Source of the DNA: Klenkia brasiliensis
GTDB taxonomy: Bacteria > Actinomycetota > Actinomycetes > Mycobacteriales > Geodermatophilaceae
Length of the DNA: 64,000 bases
Direction of reading: 5' to 3'
Assembly: GCF_900100695.1 (NCBI RefSeq)
Contig: NZ_FNCF01000004.1
Location: 434,001 to 498,000 of the forward strand
Positions 19,395-28,439 of the stretch are shown piece by piece (within the stretch, counting starts at the first letter, position 1; each line of letters starts with the position of its first letter). The translations under genes were made by a program, and so were the position numbers. The notes under the pieces were generated by a model. It was not told where the DNA came from. It saw only the letters and a program-made list of their open reading frames with translations, and ran no database searches.

Positions 19395-20525
19395 GTGACC
19401 TCTGCGCCACCCCCTCCGTCCGCCCGCACCCGGCCGGTCAGCGTCGTGCTGGCCGGCGGCGGCACCGGCGGGCACATCGAGCCCATGCTGGCCCTCGCCG
19501 ACGCCCTCGTCCGCCGCACCGGCGCCCCCGGCGGCGCCCCGCGGGTCACCTGCCTGGGCACCGCCCGCGGCATGGAGACCCGGCTGGTGCCCGCCCGCGG
19601 GCACCAGCTGCGGCTCATCCCGCCGGTGCCGCTGCCCCGCCGGCCCACCCCGGACCTGCTGCGGGTGCCCGGCCGGGTCCGCCGCGCCGTCGCCGACACC
19701 CGCGCGCTGCTGGCCGAGCTCGAGGCCGACGTGGTGGTCGGGTTCGGTGGCTACGTCGCCCTGCCCGCCTACCTCGCGGCCCGCCGCGCCGGCGTCCCCG
19801 TCGTGGTGCACGAGCAGAACCCGCTGCCCGGCCTGGCCAACCGCGTCGGGGCCCGGCTCGCCGCCGCGGTCGCCGTCACCACCCCCGGCACGCCGCTGCC
19901 GCACGCGGTGCACGTGGGCATGCCGCTGCGCCCCGCCATCACCGGGCTGGACCGGGCCGCGCTGCGGGCGCAGGCGCGGGCGCACTTCGGCCTGGACCCC
20001 GACCGGCCGACCCTGCTGGTCTTCGGCGGCTCCCAGGGCGCCCGCTCGCTCAACACCGCCGCGACCGGCGCGGCGGGGGCCCTGCGGGCCGCCGGCGTGC
20101 AGGTGCTGCACGCGCGGGGGCCGAAGAACACCGAGGTGGCCGTCCCCGCCGGCGACCCGCCGTACGTGGTCGTGGACTACCTCGAGCGGATGGACCTGGC
20201 CTACGCCGCCGCCGACCTGGCCCTGTGCCGGTCCGGGGCGGTCAGCGTCGCCGAGCTCTCGGCGGTGGGTCTGCCCGGTGCCTTCGTGCCGTTGCCGATC
20301 GGCAACGGCGAGCAGCGCCGCAACGCCCTGCCGGTGGTGCAGGCCGGCGGTGGGCTCCTGGTCGAGGACGCCGAGCTGTCGGCCGACTGGGTGTCGGCCA
20401 CCCTGGTGCCCGTGCTCACCGACCCCGCCCGCCTCGCCGAGCTGACCCGGCACGCCGCGGCCGCCGGCGTCCCCGACGCCGACGAGCGGTTGGCCGACCT
20501 GACGCTCTCGGTGGTGCGGGCATGA
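19395..20525 (+). CDS. murG: UDP-GlcNAc:lipid I GlcNAc transferase
   Basis: A 376-residue GT-B enzyme (GT28) that makes lipid II at the inner membrane face. The N-domain has the glycine loop [37 protein letters not shown] and [12 protein letters not shown]. The C-domain has [12 protein letters not shown] and the donor-binding [25 protein letters not shown]. The GTG at 19395 has no ribosome site; a GAGACT hexamer ends 6 nt upstream, so a weak internal leaderless promoter is possible. It ends over the murC ATG. Confidence 0.95.
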   Translation: MTSAPPPPSARTRPVSVVLAGGGTGGHIEPMLALADALVRRTGAPGGAPRVTCLGTARGMETRLVPARGHQLRLIPPVPLPRRPTPDLLRVPGRVRRAVADTRALLAELEADVVVGFGGYVALPAYLAARRAGVPVVVHEQNPLPGLANRVGARLAAAVAVTTPGTPLPHAVHVGMPLRPAITGLDRAALRAQARAHFGLDPDRPTLLVFGGSQGARSLNTAATGAAGALRAAGVQVLHARGPKNTEVAVPAGDPPYVVVDYLERMDLAYAAADLALCRSGAVSVAELSAVGLPGAFVPLPIGNGEQRRNALPVVQAGGGLLVEDAELSADWVSATLVPVLTDPARLAELTRHAAAAGVPDADERLADLTLSVVRA

Positions 20526-21964
20526 GCGCCGCCGACGTCGCCGCCTGGCGCGACCCCGTGCCGGCGCTCGACGAGCTCGGCGCCGTGCACTTCGTGGGCA
20601 TCGGCGGGGCCGGCATGAGCGGCATCGCCCGGATCCTGCTGGCCCGCGGGGTGTCCGTGTCCGGCAGCGACCGCAAGCAGACCCCGACCACGGCCGCGCT
20701 GGCCGCCCTCGGCGCGCGCACCGAGGTCGGCCACGCCGCCGAGCACCTCGGGGACGCCGCGACCGTGGTGGTGTCCACGGCCATCCGCCCGGACAACCCC
20801 GAGCTGGTCGCCGCCCGCGAGCGGGGCCTGCGCGTGCTGCCCCGCGCGGTCGCGCTGGCCGCGGTCATGGCCGGCCGGCGCAGCGTCGCCGTGGCCGGCA
20901 CCCACGGCAAGACGTCGACCACGTCGATGCTCACCGTCGCGGTGCAGGCCTGCGGCGCCGACCCGTCCTTCGCCATCGGCGGTGACCTCAACGAGTCCGG
21001 CTCCAACGCCCACGACGGCGCCGGCGACGTGTTCGTGGCCGAGGCCGACGAGAGCGACCGGTCCTTCCTGCTGCTGGCGCCCTTCGCCGGCATCGTGACC
21101 AACGTCGAGGCCGACCACCTGGACAACTACGGCGACCTGGCCGCCGTGGAGGCCGCCTTCGAGCGCTTCCTCACCACGGTCGACCCGGCCGGGTTCGTGG
21201 TGCTCTGCGCCGACGACCCCGGGTCCGCCCGGCTGGCCGGGGTGCCCACCTCCGGCGCGCGGGTGCTGACCTACGGCCGCACCGGCGACGTCGACCTGGA
21301 GGTCCGCGACCTGGAGGTCGGGCCGGCCGGCACCAGCTGGACGGCGGTGCACCGCGGCGCCGTGCTGGGCCGGGTCACCCTGCGGCTGCCCGGGGAGCAC
21401 ATGGCGCTCAACAGCGCCGCGGCGCTGCTGGCCGGCCTGGAGCTGGGTTTCCCGGCCAGCGGGCTGATGGGCGGGCTGGCCCGCTTCGGCGGCGTGCACC
21501 GCCGCTTCGAGCTCAAGGGCACCGCGGCCGGTGTGCGGGTCTACGACGACTACGCCCACCACCCCACCGAGGTGGCCGCGCAGCTGCGCGCCGCCCGGTC
21601 GGTGGTGGGGGAGGGCCGGCTGGTCGTGCTCTTCCAGCCGCACCTCTACAGCCGCACCGCCGAGTTCGCGGCCGGTTTCGGGGAGGCCCTCGGGCTGGCC
21701 GACGAGGTCGTGGTGATGGACGTCTACGGCGCCCGCGAGGACCCGGTGCCCGGCGTCACCGGCGCGCTGGTGGCCGACGCGGTGCCGCTGCCGGCCGGCG
21801 CGGTGGCCTTCGAGCCCTCCTGGTCGGCGGCCGCCGGGGCCATGGCCGACCGGGCCCGGCCCGGGGACCTGCTGCTCACCATGGGCGCCGGTGACGTCGT
21901 CCAGGTCGGCCCGGAGATCCTCACCGCCCTGGCCGAGCGCGAGCGCACCGACGGGGTGGGCTGA
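20522..21964 (+). CDS. murC: UDP-N-acetylmuramate:L-alanine ligase
   Basis: A 480-residue Mur ligase that adds L-Ala to UDP-MurNAc, the first step of stem-peptide assembly. Seen: [18 protein letters not shown] (UDP-binding N-domain), the P-loop [14 protein letters not shown] (K130), [33 protein letters not shown] and [11 protein letters not shown]. The ATG overlaps the murG stop. Length and motifs are all normal. Confidence 0.96.
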   Translation: MSAADVAAWRDPVPALDELGAVHFVGIGGAGMSGIARILLARGVSVSGSDRKQTPTTAALAALGARTEVGHAAEHLGDAATVVVSTAIRPDNPELVAARERGLRVLPRAVALAAVMAGRRSVAVAGTHGKTSTTSMLTVAVQACGADPSFAIGGDLNESGSNAHDGAGDVFVAEADESDRSFLLLAPFAGIVTNVEADHLDNYGDLAAVEAAFERFLTTVDPAGFVVLCADDPGSARLAGVPTSGARVLTYGRTGDVDLEVRDLEVGPAGTSWTAVHRGAVLGRVTLRLPGEHMALNSAAALLAGLELGFPASGLMGGLARFGGVHRRFELKGTAAGVRVYDDYAHHPTEVAAQLRAARSVVGEGRLVVLFQPHLYSRTAEFAAGFGEALGLADEVVVMDVYGAREDPVPGVTGALVADAVPLPAGAVAFEPSWSAAAGAMADRARPGDLLLTMGAGDVVQVGPEILTALAERERTDGVG

Positions 21965-21967
21965 GCC

Positions 21968-22771
21968 GTGCCGCGGACGGGGAGCACCACCCGGGACCGC
22001 ACCCGGGGTGCTCGCCGGGAGCGGCCCGGCCGGGGGGCGGGCGCCGGCGGGGTGACCCGGCTGCGCACCCGCCGGCAGCTGGACCCCCGGCGCCGGCGGT
22101 TGCTGGTCGCCGGCACGGTGGTCGTGCTCGCCGCGGTGCTCGCCTGGGTGGTGCTGGCCAGCCCCGTGCTGGCCGTGCGGACCGTGCAGGTCGACGGCGC
22201 GGTCACCCTGTCGGCCGACCAGGTCCGCGACGCCGCGGGCGTGGCGGTCGGGACGCCGCTGGTGCGGGTGGACACCGGCCGCGCGGCCGCCCGGGTGGCC
22301 GCACTGCCGCAGGTGGCCGACGCCGAGGTGACCCGGGGCTGGCCCGACCGCGTCGTGGTGACCCTGCGGGAGCGGGTCGCGGTGGCCGTGGTCACCGAGG
22401 GCGGCACCCGCTCGCTGGTCGACGCCGGCGGCACCCTGTTCGGCACGATCACCGGTGACCCGCCGGCGGGCACGGTGCCGCTGTCGGTCGCCGACCCCGG
22501 TCCCGACGACCGGGCCACCGCCGCCGCGCTGGCCGCGATCGTCTCCCTGCCCGGTTCGGTGCGCGACCAGGTGACCGATGTCGCGGCCACCACCCCGGAC
22601 GACGTCACGCTCACCCTCGCCGACGGCACCACGGTGCTGTGGGGCGACGCCTCGCAGGCCGACCGCAAGGCCGAGGTCCTCGCCGCCGTCCTGGACCAGG
22701 TGGCCGCCGGCGGCCTGGACCCGGCCACCCAGGTCGACGTCAGCTCGCCCGACCAGGTCGTCCTGCGCTGA
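21968..22771 (+). CDS. ftsQ: Cell division protein FtsQ
   Basis: A 267-residue bitopic protein. An Arg-rich cytoplasmic segment is followed by one membrane helix (LLVAGTVVVLAAVLAWVVLAS, about 45-65). A POTRA domain comes next (VRTVQVDGAVTLSADQVRDAAGVAVGTPLVRVD), then the FtsQ/DivIB region with VADAEVTRGWPDRVVVTLRERVAVAVV. It links FtsL/FtsB with the divisome. The start is 3 nt after the murC stop. In most actinobacteria ftsZ follows directly; here another gene intervenes. Confidence 0.92.
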   Translation: MPRTGSTTRDRTRGARRERPGRGAGAGGVTRLRTRRQLDPRRRRLLVAGTVVVLAAVLAWVVLASPVLAVRTVQVDGAVTLSADQVRDAAGVAVGTPLVRVDTGRAAARVAALPQVADAEVTRGWPDRVVVTLRERVAVAVVTEGGTRSLVDAGGTLFGTITGDPPAGTVPLSVADPGPDDRATAAALAAIVSLPGSVRDQVTDVAATTPDDVTLTLADGTTVLWGDASQADRKAEVLAAVLDQVAAGGLDPATQVDVSSPDQVVLR

Positions 22772-22790
22772 CCGGTGTTGGGTGGGCCAC

Positions 22791-23378
22791 ATGCCCGAGC
22801 CCCAGCCCGTGTCCCGCTTCGAGGTGGCCGACCGCGCCGCCCTGCCCGACGACCTGCGCGAGCGCTACGACGCCGTGGAGGAGAAGTCGGGGTTCCTGCC
22901 CAACGTGTTCGCCGCGCTGGCCCACCGGCCCGACGAGGCGCGGGCCTTCTTCGCCCACCACGACGCCCTGATGGACAAGGACACCCCGGGGCTGTCGCAG
23001 GCCGAGCGCGAGGTGGTCGTCGTGGCCACCAGCGCGGCCAACGACTGCCTGTACTGCGTGGTGGCCCACGGCGCGATCGCCCGCATCCGGGCCCGTGACC
23101 CCTACCTGGCGGACCAGGTCGCCGTCGACTGGCGCAAGGCGCCGGTCGGGCCCCGCATGCACGCGGTGCTCGAGGTCGCCGTCCGGCTGGCCACCGACCC
23201 GGCCGCCGTCGTCCCGGCCGACCTGGACACCCTCCGCGGCCACGGGCTCACCGAGGACGACCTGTGGGACCTGGGCGCGATCGTGTCGTTCTTCGCGATG
23301 AGCAACCGGCTGGCGCACTGGGCCGCCATCCCGCCGAACCCGGAGTTCTTCCTCCTGGGCCGGGTGCCGCGCGGCTGA
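22791..23378 (+). CDS. Peroxidase-related protein, AhpD/carboxymuconolactone decarboxylase superfamily
   Basis: A 195-residue all-helical protein of the AhpD-like family. EEKSGFLPNVFAALAHRPDEARAFFAHHDALM and REVVVVATSAANDCLYCVVAHG match the 'uncharacterised peroxidase-related enzyme' subgroup. The CLYC...H motif (C-x-x-C with a His four residues later) is the redox or proton-relay site of AhpD enzymes. It may reduce organic peroxides, but the substrate and partner are unknown. The ATG at 22791 starts the family alignment. It lies 19 nt downstream of ftsQ and before the ftsZ promoter region, so it probably rides on the dcw transcript. Confidence 0.85.
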   Translation: MPEPQPVSRFEVADRAALPDDLRERYDAVEEKSGFLPNVFAALAHRPDEARAFFAHHDALMDKDTPGLSQAEREVVVVATSAANDCLYCVVAHGAIARIRARDPYLADQVAVDWRKAPVGPRMHAVLEVAVRLATDPAAVVPADLDTLRGHGLTEDDLWDLGAIVSFFAMSNRLAHWAAIPPNPEFFLLGRVPRG

Positions 23379-23473
23379 TGCGACACGCCCGGGCCGGAAA
23401 CCTTCGTCAGGTTCTGCGCCACGGGCCCGCCGCGCGTGCCTCGACCCCGGGATGAGACGCTGACGGGGCGGGT

Positions 23474-23501
23474 CGTCACCACGGGTGAGGCCCGTGTGAC
23501 G
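23474..23501. repeat. Imperfect hairpin between the AhpD-like gene and ftsZ
   Basis: CGTCACCACGGG (23474-23485) pairs with CCCGTGTGACG (23491-23501) with one bulged base and a 5-nt loop. It could terminate the upstream transcript or be an operator of ftsZ; its place, about 100 bases after the stop, allows either. Confidence 0.5.
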
Positions 23502-23585
23502 TACGGGTCCGAGGGGGCGGACGGGGACCGCGGGGCCGACACGCCGCTGCGCCGGAGGGTGCTGGCGTCGGGCAATCCGCGCCCC

Positions 23586-23640
23586 TAGCGTCGCCCCCAT
23601 CGCCCTAGGTGACATAACTATAAGGCTTAACCTGAGGATG
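23586..23640 (+). promoter_or_regulatory. ftsZ promoter region, AT-rich island
   Basis: Candidate -10 hexamers are TAGCGT (23586-23591), TATAAG (23619-23624) and TAACCT (23628-23633). The stretch GGTGACATAACTATAAGGC is strikingly AT-rich for this chromosome and precedes ftsZ by about 40 nt. I recall similar conserved TTAACCT..AGGTTGAGG-like sequences before ftsZ in other actinobacteria. Confidence 0.6.
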
Positions 23641-23663
23641 AGGGTCCAGTTGGGGAGCGCAGC

Positions 23664-24920
23664 ATGACACCTCCGCACAACTACCTCGCGGTCATCAAGG
23701 TCGTCGGCATCGGCGGCGGCGGCGTGAACGCGGTGAACAGGATGATCGAGGTCGGCCTCAAGGGGGTCGAGTTCATCGCCATCAACACCGACGCGCAGGC
23801 GTTGCTGATGAGCGACGCCGACGTCAAGCTCGACGTCGGCCGTGAGCTCACCCGCGGCCTGGGCGCCGGCGCCCAGCCCGACGTGGGCCGGCAGGCCGCC
23901 GAGGACCACCGCGAGGAGATCGAAGAGGTGCTCAAGGGCGCCGACATGGTCTTCGTGACGGCCGGCGAGGGAGGTGGCACCGGCACCGGTGGCGCGCCCG
24001 TCGTGGCGTCCATCGCCCGCAAGCTCGGCGCGCTGACCATCGGCGTGGTCACCCGCCCGTTCTCCTTCGAGGGCAAGCGGCGGGCCGTGCAGGCCGAGTC
24101 GGGCATCGACGAGCTGCGCAACGAGTGCGACACGCTCATCGTCATCCCGAACGACCGGCTGCTCCAGCTCGGCGACCGGAACGTGTCCGTGATGGACGCC
24201 TTCCGCACCGCCGACCAGGTGCTGCTGTCCGGTGTGCAGGGCATCACCGACCTGATCACCACGCCCGGTCTGATCAACCTGGACTTCGCCGACGTCAAGT
24301 CGGTCATGTCCGGGGCCGGGTCGGCGCTCATGGGCATCGGCAGCGCCCGCGGGGACAACCGCGCGCTGCTGGCGGCCGAGCAGGCGATCGCCTCGCCGCT
24401 GCTGGAGGCCTCGATGGAGGGCGCCCACGGCGTCCTGCTGTCGATCTCCGGCGGCTCGGACCTCGGCCTGTTCGAGATCAACGAGGCCGCCTCGCTGGTC
24501 TCCGACGCCGCGCACGCCGACGCCAACATCATCTTCGGCGCCGTCATCGACGACGCCCTGGGCGACGAGGTGCGGGTCACCGTGATCGCGGCCGGGTTCG
24601 ACGGCGGCAAGCCCAGCGGCACCGGCCGCAAGGTGGAGGCCGCACCGGCGTCCGCCGCGGGGGCCGCCTCGGTGCCCGCGCAGGCCCGTCCGGTCCAGCC
24701 GGCCCCGCAGCCGGCCCCGCGGCAGACCGGCGAGCGGCTGGTGTCCGGCCCGCCCGCCGGCGCGCAGCAGGCCCCGGCCCGGCCGGTGGCCCAGGGCGGC
24801 GGCATCTCCGTGCCGCCGCTGCCCCCGGTGCCCGGTCCGGTCGCCGGCGGTCGCCGTCCGCTGTCCTCGGACGACTTCGAGGAGGAGCTCGACATCCCCG
24901 AGTTCCTGCGCTCGCAGTAA
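23664..24920 (+). CDS. ftsZ: Cell division GTPase FtsZ
   Basis: A 418-residue tubulin homologue that forms the Z ring. Seen: [15 protein letters not shown], the GTP-binding tubulin signature GGGTGTG at residues 103-109, TRPFSFEG, and the catalytic T7 loop ([11 protein letters not shown]). A Pro/Ala-rich linker (about 320-395) ends in the conserved C-terminal peptide [16 protein letters not shown], which binds partners such as SepF. GGGGAG six bases before ATG 23664 fixes the start. It has its own promoter region upstream. Confidence 0.98.
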   Translation: MTPPHNYLAVIKVVGIGGGGVNAVNRMIEVGLKGVEFIAINTDAQALLMSDADVKLDVGRELTRGLGAGAQPDVGRQAAEDHREEIEEVLKGADMVFVTAGEGGGTGTGGAPVVASIARKLGALTIGVVTRPFSFEGKRRAVQAESGIDELRNECDTLIVIPNDRLLQLGDRNVSVMDAFRTADQVLLSGVQGITDLITTPGLINLDFADVKSVMSGAGSALMGIGSARGDNRALLAAEQAIASPLLEASMEGAHGVLLSISGGSDLGLFEINEAASLVSDAAHADANIIFGAVIDDALGDEVRVTVIAAGFDGGKPSGTGRKVEAAPASAAGAASVPAQARPVQPAPQPAPRQTGERLVSGPPAGAQQAPARPVAQGGGISVPPLPPVPGPVAGGRRPLSSDDFEEELDIPEFLRSQ

Positions 24921-24923
24921 GCA

Positions 24924-25670
24924 GTGGCTCCACGCGATCCGGCCGCCCCGCCGGCCCGGTCCCCCCGCCCCCGGCGGGTGGTGACCGACCGGCGGGGCGG
25001 CCGTTCGTCGTCCCCGTACGACGCGTTCAACCTGGGCGGCCACGTCGGGGATGACCCGGCCGACGTCGCCGCCAACCGGGAGCGGCTGGCCCGCGAGCTC
25101 GGGGTGGACGCCGCCGACCTGGTCTGGATGGACCAGGTGCACGGCACCGGCGTCGAGGTCGTCACCGGGCGGGCGACCGGCGCGCCGCCGCAGGTGGACG
25201 CACTGGTCACCGCCGTCCCCGGGCTCGTGCTGTGCGTGCTGGTCGCCGACTGCGTGCCGGTGCTGCTGGCCGACCCCGTCGCCGGGGTGGTGGCCGCGGT
25301 GCACGCCGGCCGGGAGGGCGTCCGGGCGGGCGTCGTGCCCGCCGCGCTGGCCGCGATGGCCGACCTGGGCTCGCGGCCGGCCGACGTGCAGGCCCTGCTC
25401 GGCCCGGCGGTCTGCGGGCTGGACTACGAGGTGCCCCGGGCCATGCAGGTGCAGGTCGCCCGGGTCGCCCCCGACGCCGCCGTCCGCTCCCGCACCGGCA
25501 CCCCCGCCCTCGACCTGCGGGCCGGGCTCACCCAGGTGCTGCGCGGCGCCGGGGTGGGGCAGGTCGTGCAGGACCCGCGGTGCACCGTGGAGGACCGGCG
25601 GCTGTTCTCCCACCGCCGCGACGGCGTGACCGGCCGGCAGGCGGGCGTGGTCTGGCTGGACCCGGCGTGA
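24924..25670 (+). CDS. pgeF: Purine nucleoside phosphorylase-like PgeF/YfiH (DUF152)
   Basis: A 248-residue member of the YfiH/laccase-domain family, usually found just after ftsZ in actinobacteria. The zinc ligands are visible: H73 (DQVHGTGV), C110 (VADCVPVLLADP) and H127 (AAVHAGREGVRAG). Related proteins act as adenosine phosphorylase or deaminase, and E. coli PgeF removes wrong residues from peptidoglycan precursors; which activity applies here is not shown. The usual HAGWRG is HAGREG here. The GTG start is 3 nt after the ftsZ stop, and the stop overlaps the next gene. Confidence 0.88.
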   Translation: MAPRDPAAPPARSPRPRRVVTDRRGGRSSSPYDAFNLGGHVGDDPADVAANRERLARELGVDAADLVWMDQVHGTGVEVVTGRATGAPPQVDALVTAVPGLVLCVLVADCVPVLLADPVAGVVAAVHAGREGVRAGVVPAALAAMADLGSRPADVQALLGPAVCGLDYEVPRAMQVQVARVAPDAAVRSRTGTPALDLRAGLTQVLRGAGVGQVVQDPRCTVEDRRLFSHRRDGVTGRQAGVVWLDPA

Positions 25671-26374
25671 GCGACCTCGCGGAGTCCTACGCCGCGGTGC
25701 AGCGGCGGATCGAGGACGCCGCCCGGGCGGCCGGCCGGGACCCCGCCACGGTGCGGCTGCTCGCGGTGAGCAAGACCCGCACCGCCGACGACGTGGCCAC
25801 CCTGGCCGCGCTCGGCCAGCGGGAGTTCGCGGAGAACAAGGTGCAGGAGCTCGTGGCCAAGGCCGAGGAGCTCGCGCACCTGGACCTGCGGTGGCACCTG
25901 GTGGGCCAGCTGCAGCGCAACAAGGCCACCGCGGTGGTCGGCGCCGGCGCCGTCGTGCAGTCGGTGGACCGGGTGTCGCTGGTCGAGCGCCTGGCCGGGG
26001 TCGCCGAGCGGGCCGGGACGGTGACCGAGGTGTTCGTCCAGGTCGACCTGGGCGGGCCCGGGGGCGAGGCCGCCGCCCGCGGGGGAGTGGCCGCCGCGCT
26101 GGCGCCGGAGCTCGCCGACGCGGTGGCCGAGCAGTCCGCGCTCCGGCTGCGCGGGCTGATGGCGGTCGCGCCCCGGGGCGAGGAGCCCGGCCCCGCCTTC
26201 GCCCGCCTGGCCGCGCTCGCCGAGCGGGTGCGCCGCGACCACCCGGGCGCCGTCGAGCTCTCGGCCGGCATGAGCGGGGACCTGGAGGAGGCCGTCGCCG
26301 CCGGCGCCACGGTGGTGCGTGTCGGAACCGCGTTGTTCGGCCCGCGGCCCCTAGCCTCCGGGGCGGGACCATGA
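25667..26374 (+). CDS. PLP homeostasis protein, YggS family
   Basis: A 235-residue single-domain PLP-binding protein with the TIM-barrel of the alanine racemase N-domain. K36 in LLAVSKTR is the PLP lysine. [64 protein letters not shown] are all diagnostic. YggS/YlmE proteins keep pyridoxal phosphate and amino-acid pools balanced and are linked to the division cluster. The GTG overlaps the pgeF stop. Confidence 0.92.
   Translation: MSDLAESYAAVQRRIEDAARAAGRDPATVRLLAVSKTRTADDVATLAALGQREFAENKVQELVAKAEELAHLDLRWHLVGQLQRNKATAVVGAGAVVQSVDRVSLVERLAGVAERAGTVTEVFVQVDLGGPGGEAAARGGVAAALAPELADAVAEQSALRLRGLMAVAPRGEEPGPAFARLAALAERVRRDHPGAVELSAGMSGDLEEAVAAGATVVRVGTALFGPRPLASGAGP
26352..26357 (+). promoter_or_regulatory. 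Candidate sepF -10 element
   Basis: TAGCCT lies inside the end of the YggS gene, about 70 bases before the preferred sepF ATG. It would give a leader with a GAGAGGGG ribosome site. Confidence 0.5.
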
Positions 26375-26429
26375 GTCACACCGGTCCCACGAGTCACGGA
26401 TGACGACCAGCACAGAGAGGGGCCCTGGG

Positions 26430-27203
26430 ATGGCCGGCGCCATGCGCAAGATGGGCATCTACCTCGGACTCGTCGAGGACGACGAGACGCGCGCCGCCTA
26501 CGGGCGCTACGACGCGCGGCAGTCCGACCACGACGACCGCCCCGACCGGCGCGACCGGTACGCCGGCGACCACCGCGGTGACCGCCGGGACGACTACTAC
26601 GACAGCCGCTACGAGTCCTACGACTCGGCGTACCCGTCGGAGGAGTACCCCTCGGAGGAGCTGGCCCTCGACGAGCCCGCGCCGGTGGCGGAGGCCCCGC
26701 TGCCGCGCCGCACCGGCCCGCGCCGGCTCGACCTCGCCGCGCCCGCCACCGTCGGCCCGCGGACCGGCAGCAGCCGGGTCGGGTCCTCCCCGGTGTCGGG
26801 CACCGCGACCTCCGGCCCGGTCGGGGCCACCGCCGCCGCCCTGCGCGACCCCGAGCCCGCCCCGGCGCCCCCGGTGGCCGCCCCGGTGGCCCCGCCGGTC
26901 GCCGCCCCCGTCGTGGCGCCCAAGGCCTACCGGATCACCACGCTGGTGCCGCAGACCTACAACGAGGCGCGCACCATCGGCGAGCGCTTCCGCGACGGCG
27001 ACGCCGTGCTGATGAACCTGTCCGAGATCGAGGACGCCGACGCCAAGCGGCTGGTCGACTTCGCGGCGGGCCTGTCGTTCGGCCTGCACGGTAGTATCGA
27101 GCGGGTCACGGCCAAGGTGTTCCTGCTCTCCCCGGCCGGCACCGACGTGACCGCCGAGGACAAGGCCCGCATCCGCGAGGGCGGGTTCCTCAGCCAGCCC
27201 TGA
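26430..27203 (+). CDS. sepF: Cell division protein SepF
   Basis: A 257-residue SepF. An N-terminal amphipathic membrane-binding helix ([15 protein letters not shown]) precedes a long Asp/Arg/Tyr-rich and then Pro/Ala-rich linker. The conserved globular domain follows ([55 protein letters not shown], read as consecutive short motifs), ending in TAEDKARI. SepF tethers FtsZ polymers to the membrane and binds the FtsZ C-terminal peptide. I prefer ATG 26430, where the family N-terminus begins and GAGAGGGG lies upstream. An in-frame ATG at 26400 would add ten residues and lacks a ribosome site. Confidence 0.93.
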   Translation: MAGAMRKMGIYLGLVEDDETRAAYGRYDARQSDHDDRPDRRDRYAGDHRGDRRDDYYDSRYESYDSAYPSEEYPSEELALDEPAPVAEAPLPRRTGPRRLDLAAPATVGPRTGSSRVGSSPVSGTATSGPVGATAAALRDPEPAPAPPVAAPVAPPVAAPVVAPKAYRITTLVPQTYNEARTIGERFRDGDAVLMNLSEIEDADAKRLVDFAAGLSFGLHGSIERVTAKVFLLSPAGTDVTAEDKARIREGGFLSQP

Positions 27204-27255
27204 TCACCGGCTGCCGGCGGCCCCGCGTCTGCCCAGCCCCGAACGAGCGAGGACC

Positions 27256-27552
27256 GTGTCCCTTCTCCTGCAGATCGTGTCATCGGTCCTGCTGATCTTC
27301 CTGATCCTGCTGTTCGCCCGCTTCGTGGTGGACTGGGTGATGGTGCTGGCCCGCAGCTGGCGCCCCTCGGGTGCCGTCGCTGCCGGGCTCGAGGTCGTGT
27401 ACGCCGCGACCGACCCTCCGCTGAAGGCGGTGCGCAAGGTCATCCCGCCGTTGAACCTGGGGAGCATCAGGTTGGACCTCGGGTTTATGGTGCTCCTGAT
27501 CGCTGTGCTCATCCTGCGCAGCATCGTGGATTCACTGGCTGCCACCGCGTGA
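27256..27552 (+). CDS. YggT family membrane protein
   Basis: A 98-residue protein with two hydrophobic helices ([26 protein letters not shown] and [17 protein letters not shown]), joined by a loop carrying [17 protein letters not shown], the YggT signature. It lies between sepF and wag31, the usual actinobacterial place. The function is unclear; a role in division or osmotic adaptation has been suggested for relatives. The GTG start follows GAGCGAGGA. Confidence 0.9.
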   Translation: MSLLLQIVSSVLLIFLILLFARFVVDWVMVLARSWRPSGAVAAGLEVVYAATDPPLKAVRKVIPPLNLGSIRLDLGFMVLLIAVLILRSIVDSLAATA

Positions 27553-27649
27553 CCAGTTCTGCCGTCCGAAGGAGCGGTCCCGCGGTCGCGGCCACGCGCC
27601 GCCCGTGGAGACTGCGCCCTGTTCCTCCCGTCCGACCCGAGGTGACCCG

Positions 27650-28360
27650 ATGCCACTGACGCCCGCCGATGTGCACAACGTCGTCTTCAAGAAGCCGCCG
27701 ATCGGCAAGCGTGGCTACGACGAGGACGAGGTCGACGCCTTCCTCGACGTGGTCGAGGCCGAGCTGGCCCGGCTGATCGAGGAGAACAACGAGCTCCGCA
27801 GCAACGGCGGCGGCTCCCGCACCGAGGAGCGCCCGGCCGAGCCGGTCGCCGCGGCGGCCCCGCCGGTCCCGGTGCAGTCCCGCGAGGACGACGGCGTGCG
27901 CGCCTCCCGGATGCTGACCCTGGCCACCGAGACCGCCGACCGGTACGTCAACGAGGCCAAGCAGCAGGCCGACCAGCTGGTCGGCAGCGCCAAGACCAAC
28001 AGCGACCGGATGCTGGCCGACGCCCGGGCCAAGAGCGAGCAGCAGCTCGCCGAGGCCAAGCAGCGCGCCGACGCGATGGTCGGCGACGCCCGCACCCGGG
28101 CCGACACGATGGAGCGCGAGGCACGCGCCAAGGCCACCGCGCTGGACCAGGAGGCCGAGCGCAAGCACGTCGAGGTCATGGGCTCGCTGGAGGAGAAGCG
28201 CTCCAGCCTCGAGCGCAAGATCGAGGAGCTGCGCACCTTCGAGCGCGAGTACCGCACCCGGCTGCGCTCCTACCTCGAGTCGCACCTGCGTGACCTGGAC
28301 AGCCGCGGCTCGGCCGAGCCGGCGTCCAACGCCCGGCAGAACACCCACGCCGGCGCCTGA
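27650..28360 (+). CDS. wag31: Polar growth protein DivIVA/Wag31
   Basis: A 236-residue DivIVA protein that marks the cell poles and directs polar peptidoglycan insertion. The N-terminal lipid-binding domain is [34 protein letters not shown] (residues 3-36). After a short Ala/Pro linker, a long coiled coil (about 85-220) is built of [27 protein letters not shown] and similar heptads. ATG 27650 with GAGGTG six bases upstream fixes the start. A GAGACT hexamer at 27608 may provide its own promoter. A strong terminator follows and closes the dcw cluster. Confidence 0.96.
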   Translation: MPLTPADVHNVVFKKPPIGKRGYDEDEVDAFLDVVEAELARLIEENNELRSNGGGSRTEERPAEPVAAAAPPVPVQSREDDGVRASRMLTLATETADRYVNEAKQQADQLVGSAKTNSDRMLADARAKSEQQLAEAKQRADAMVGDARTRADTMEREARAKATALDQEAERKHVEVMGSLEEKRSSLERKIEELRTFEREYRTRLRSYLESHLRDLDSRGSAEPASNARQNTHAGA

Positions 28361-28378
28361 TCCACCCCGCACCACCCC

Positions 28379-28411
28379 GGAGCCCCCGCAGACACGGTCT
28401 GCGGGGGCTCC
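28379..28411 (+). terminator. Rho-independent-type terminator after wag31
   Basis: A perfect 15-bp stem (GGAGCCCCCGCAGAC, 28379-28393, with its complement at 28397-28411) and a 3-nt loop start 18 nt after the wag31 stop. This is the end of the dcw transcript. Confidence 0.88.
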
Positions 28412-28427
28412 GTCGTGTGGTGCCGGT

Positions 28428-28433
28428 TACGCT
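28428..28433 (+). promoter_or_regulatory. -10 element of the 28440 gene (leaderless type)
   Basis: TACGCT, preceded by T, lies 6 nt before the GTG. There is no ribosome site between the terminator and the start. Confidence 0.62.
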
Positions 28434-28439
28434 CCGGCG

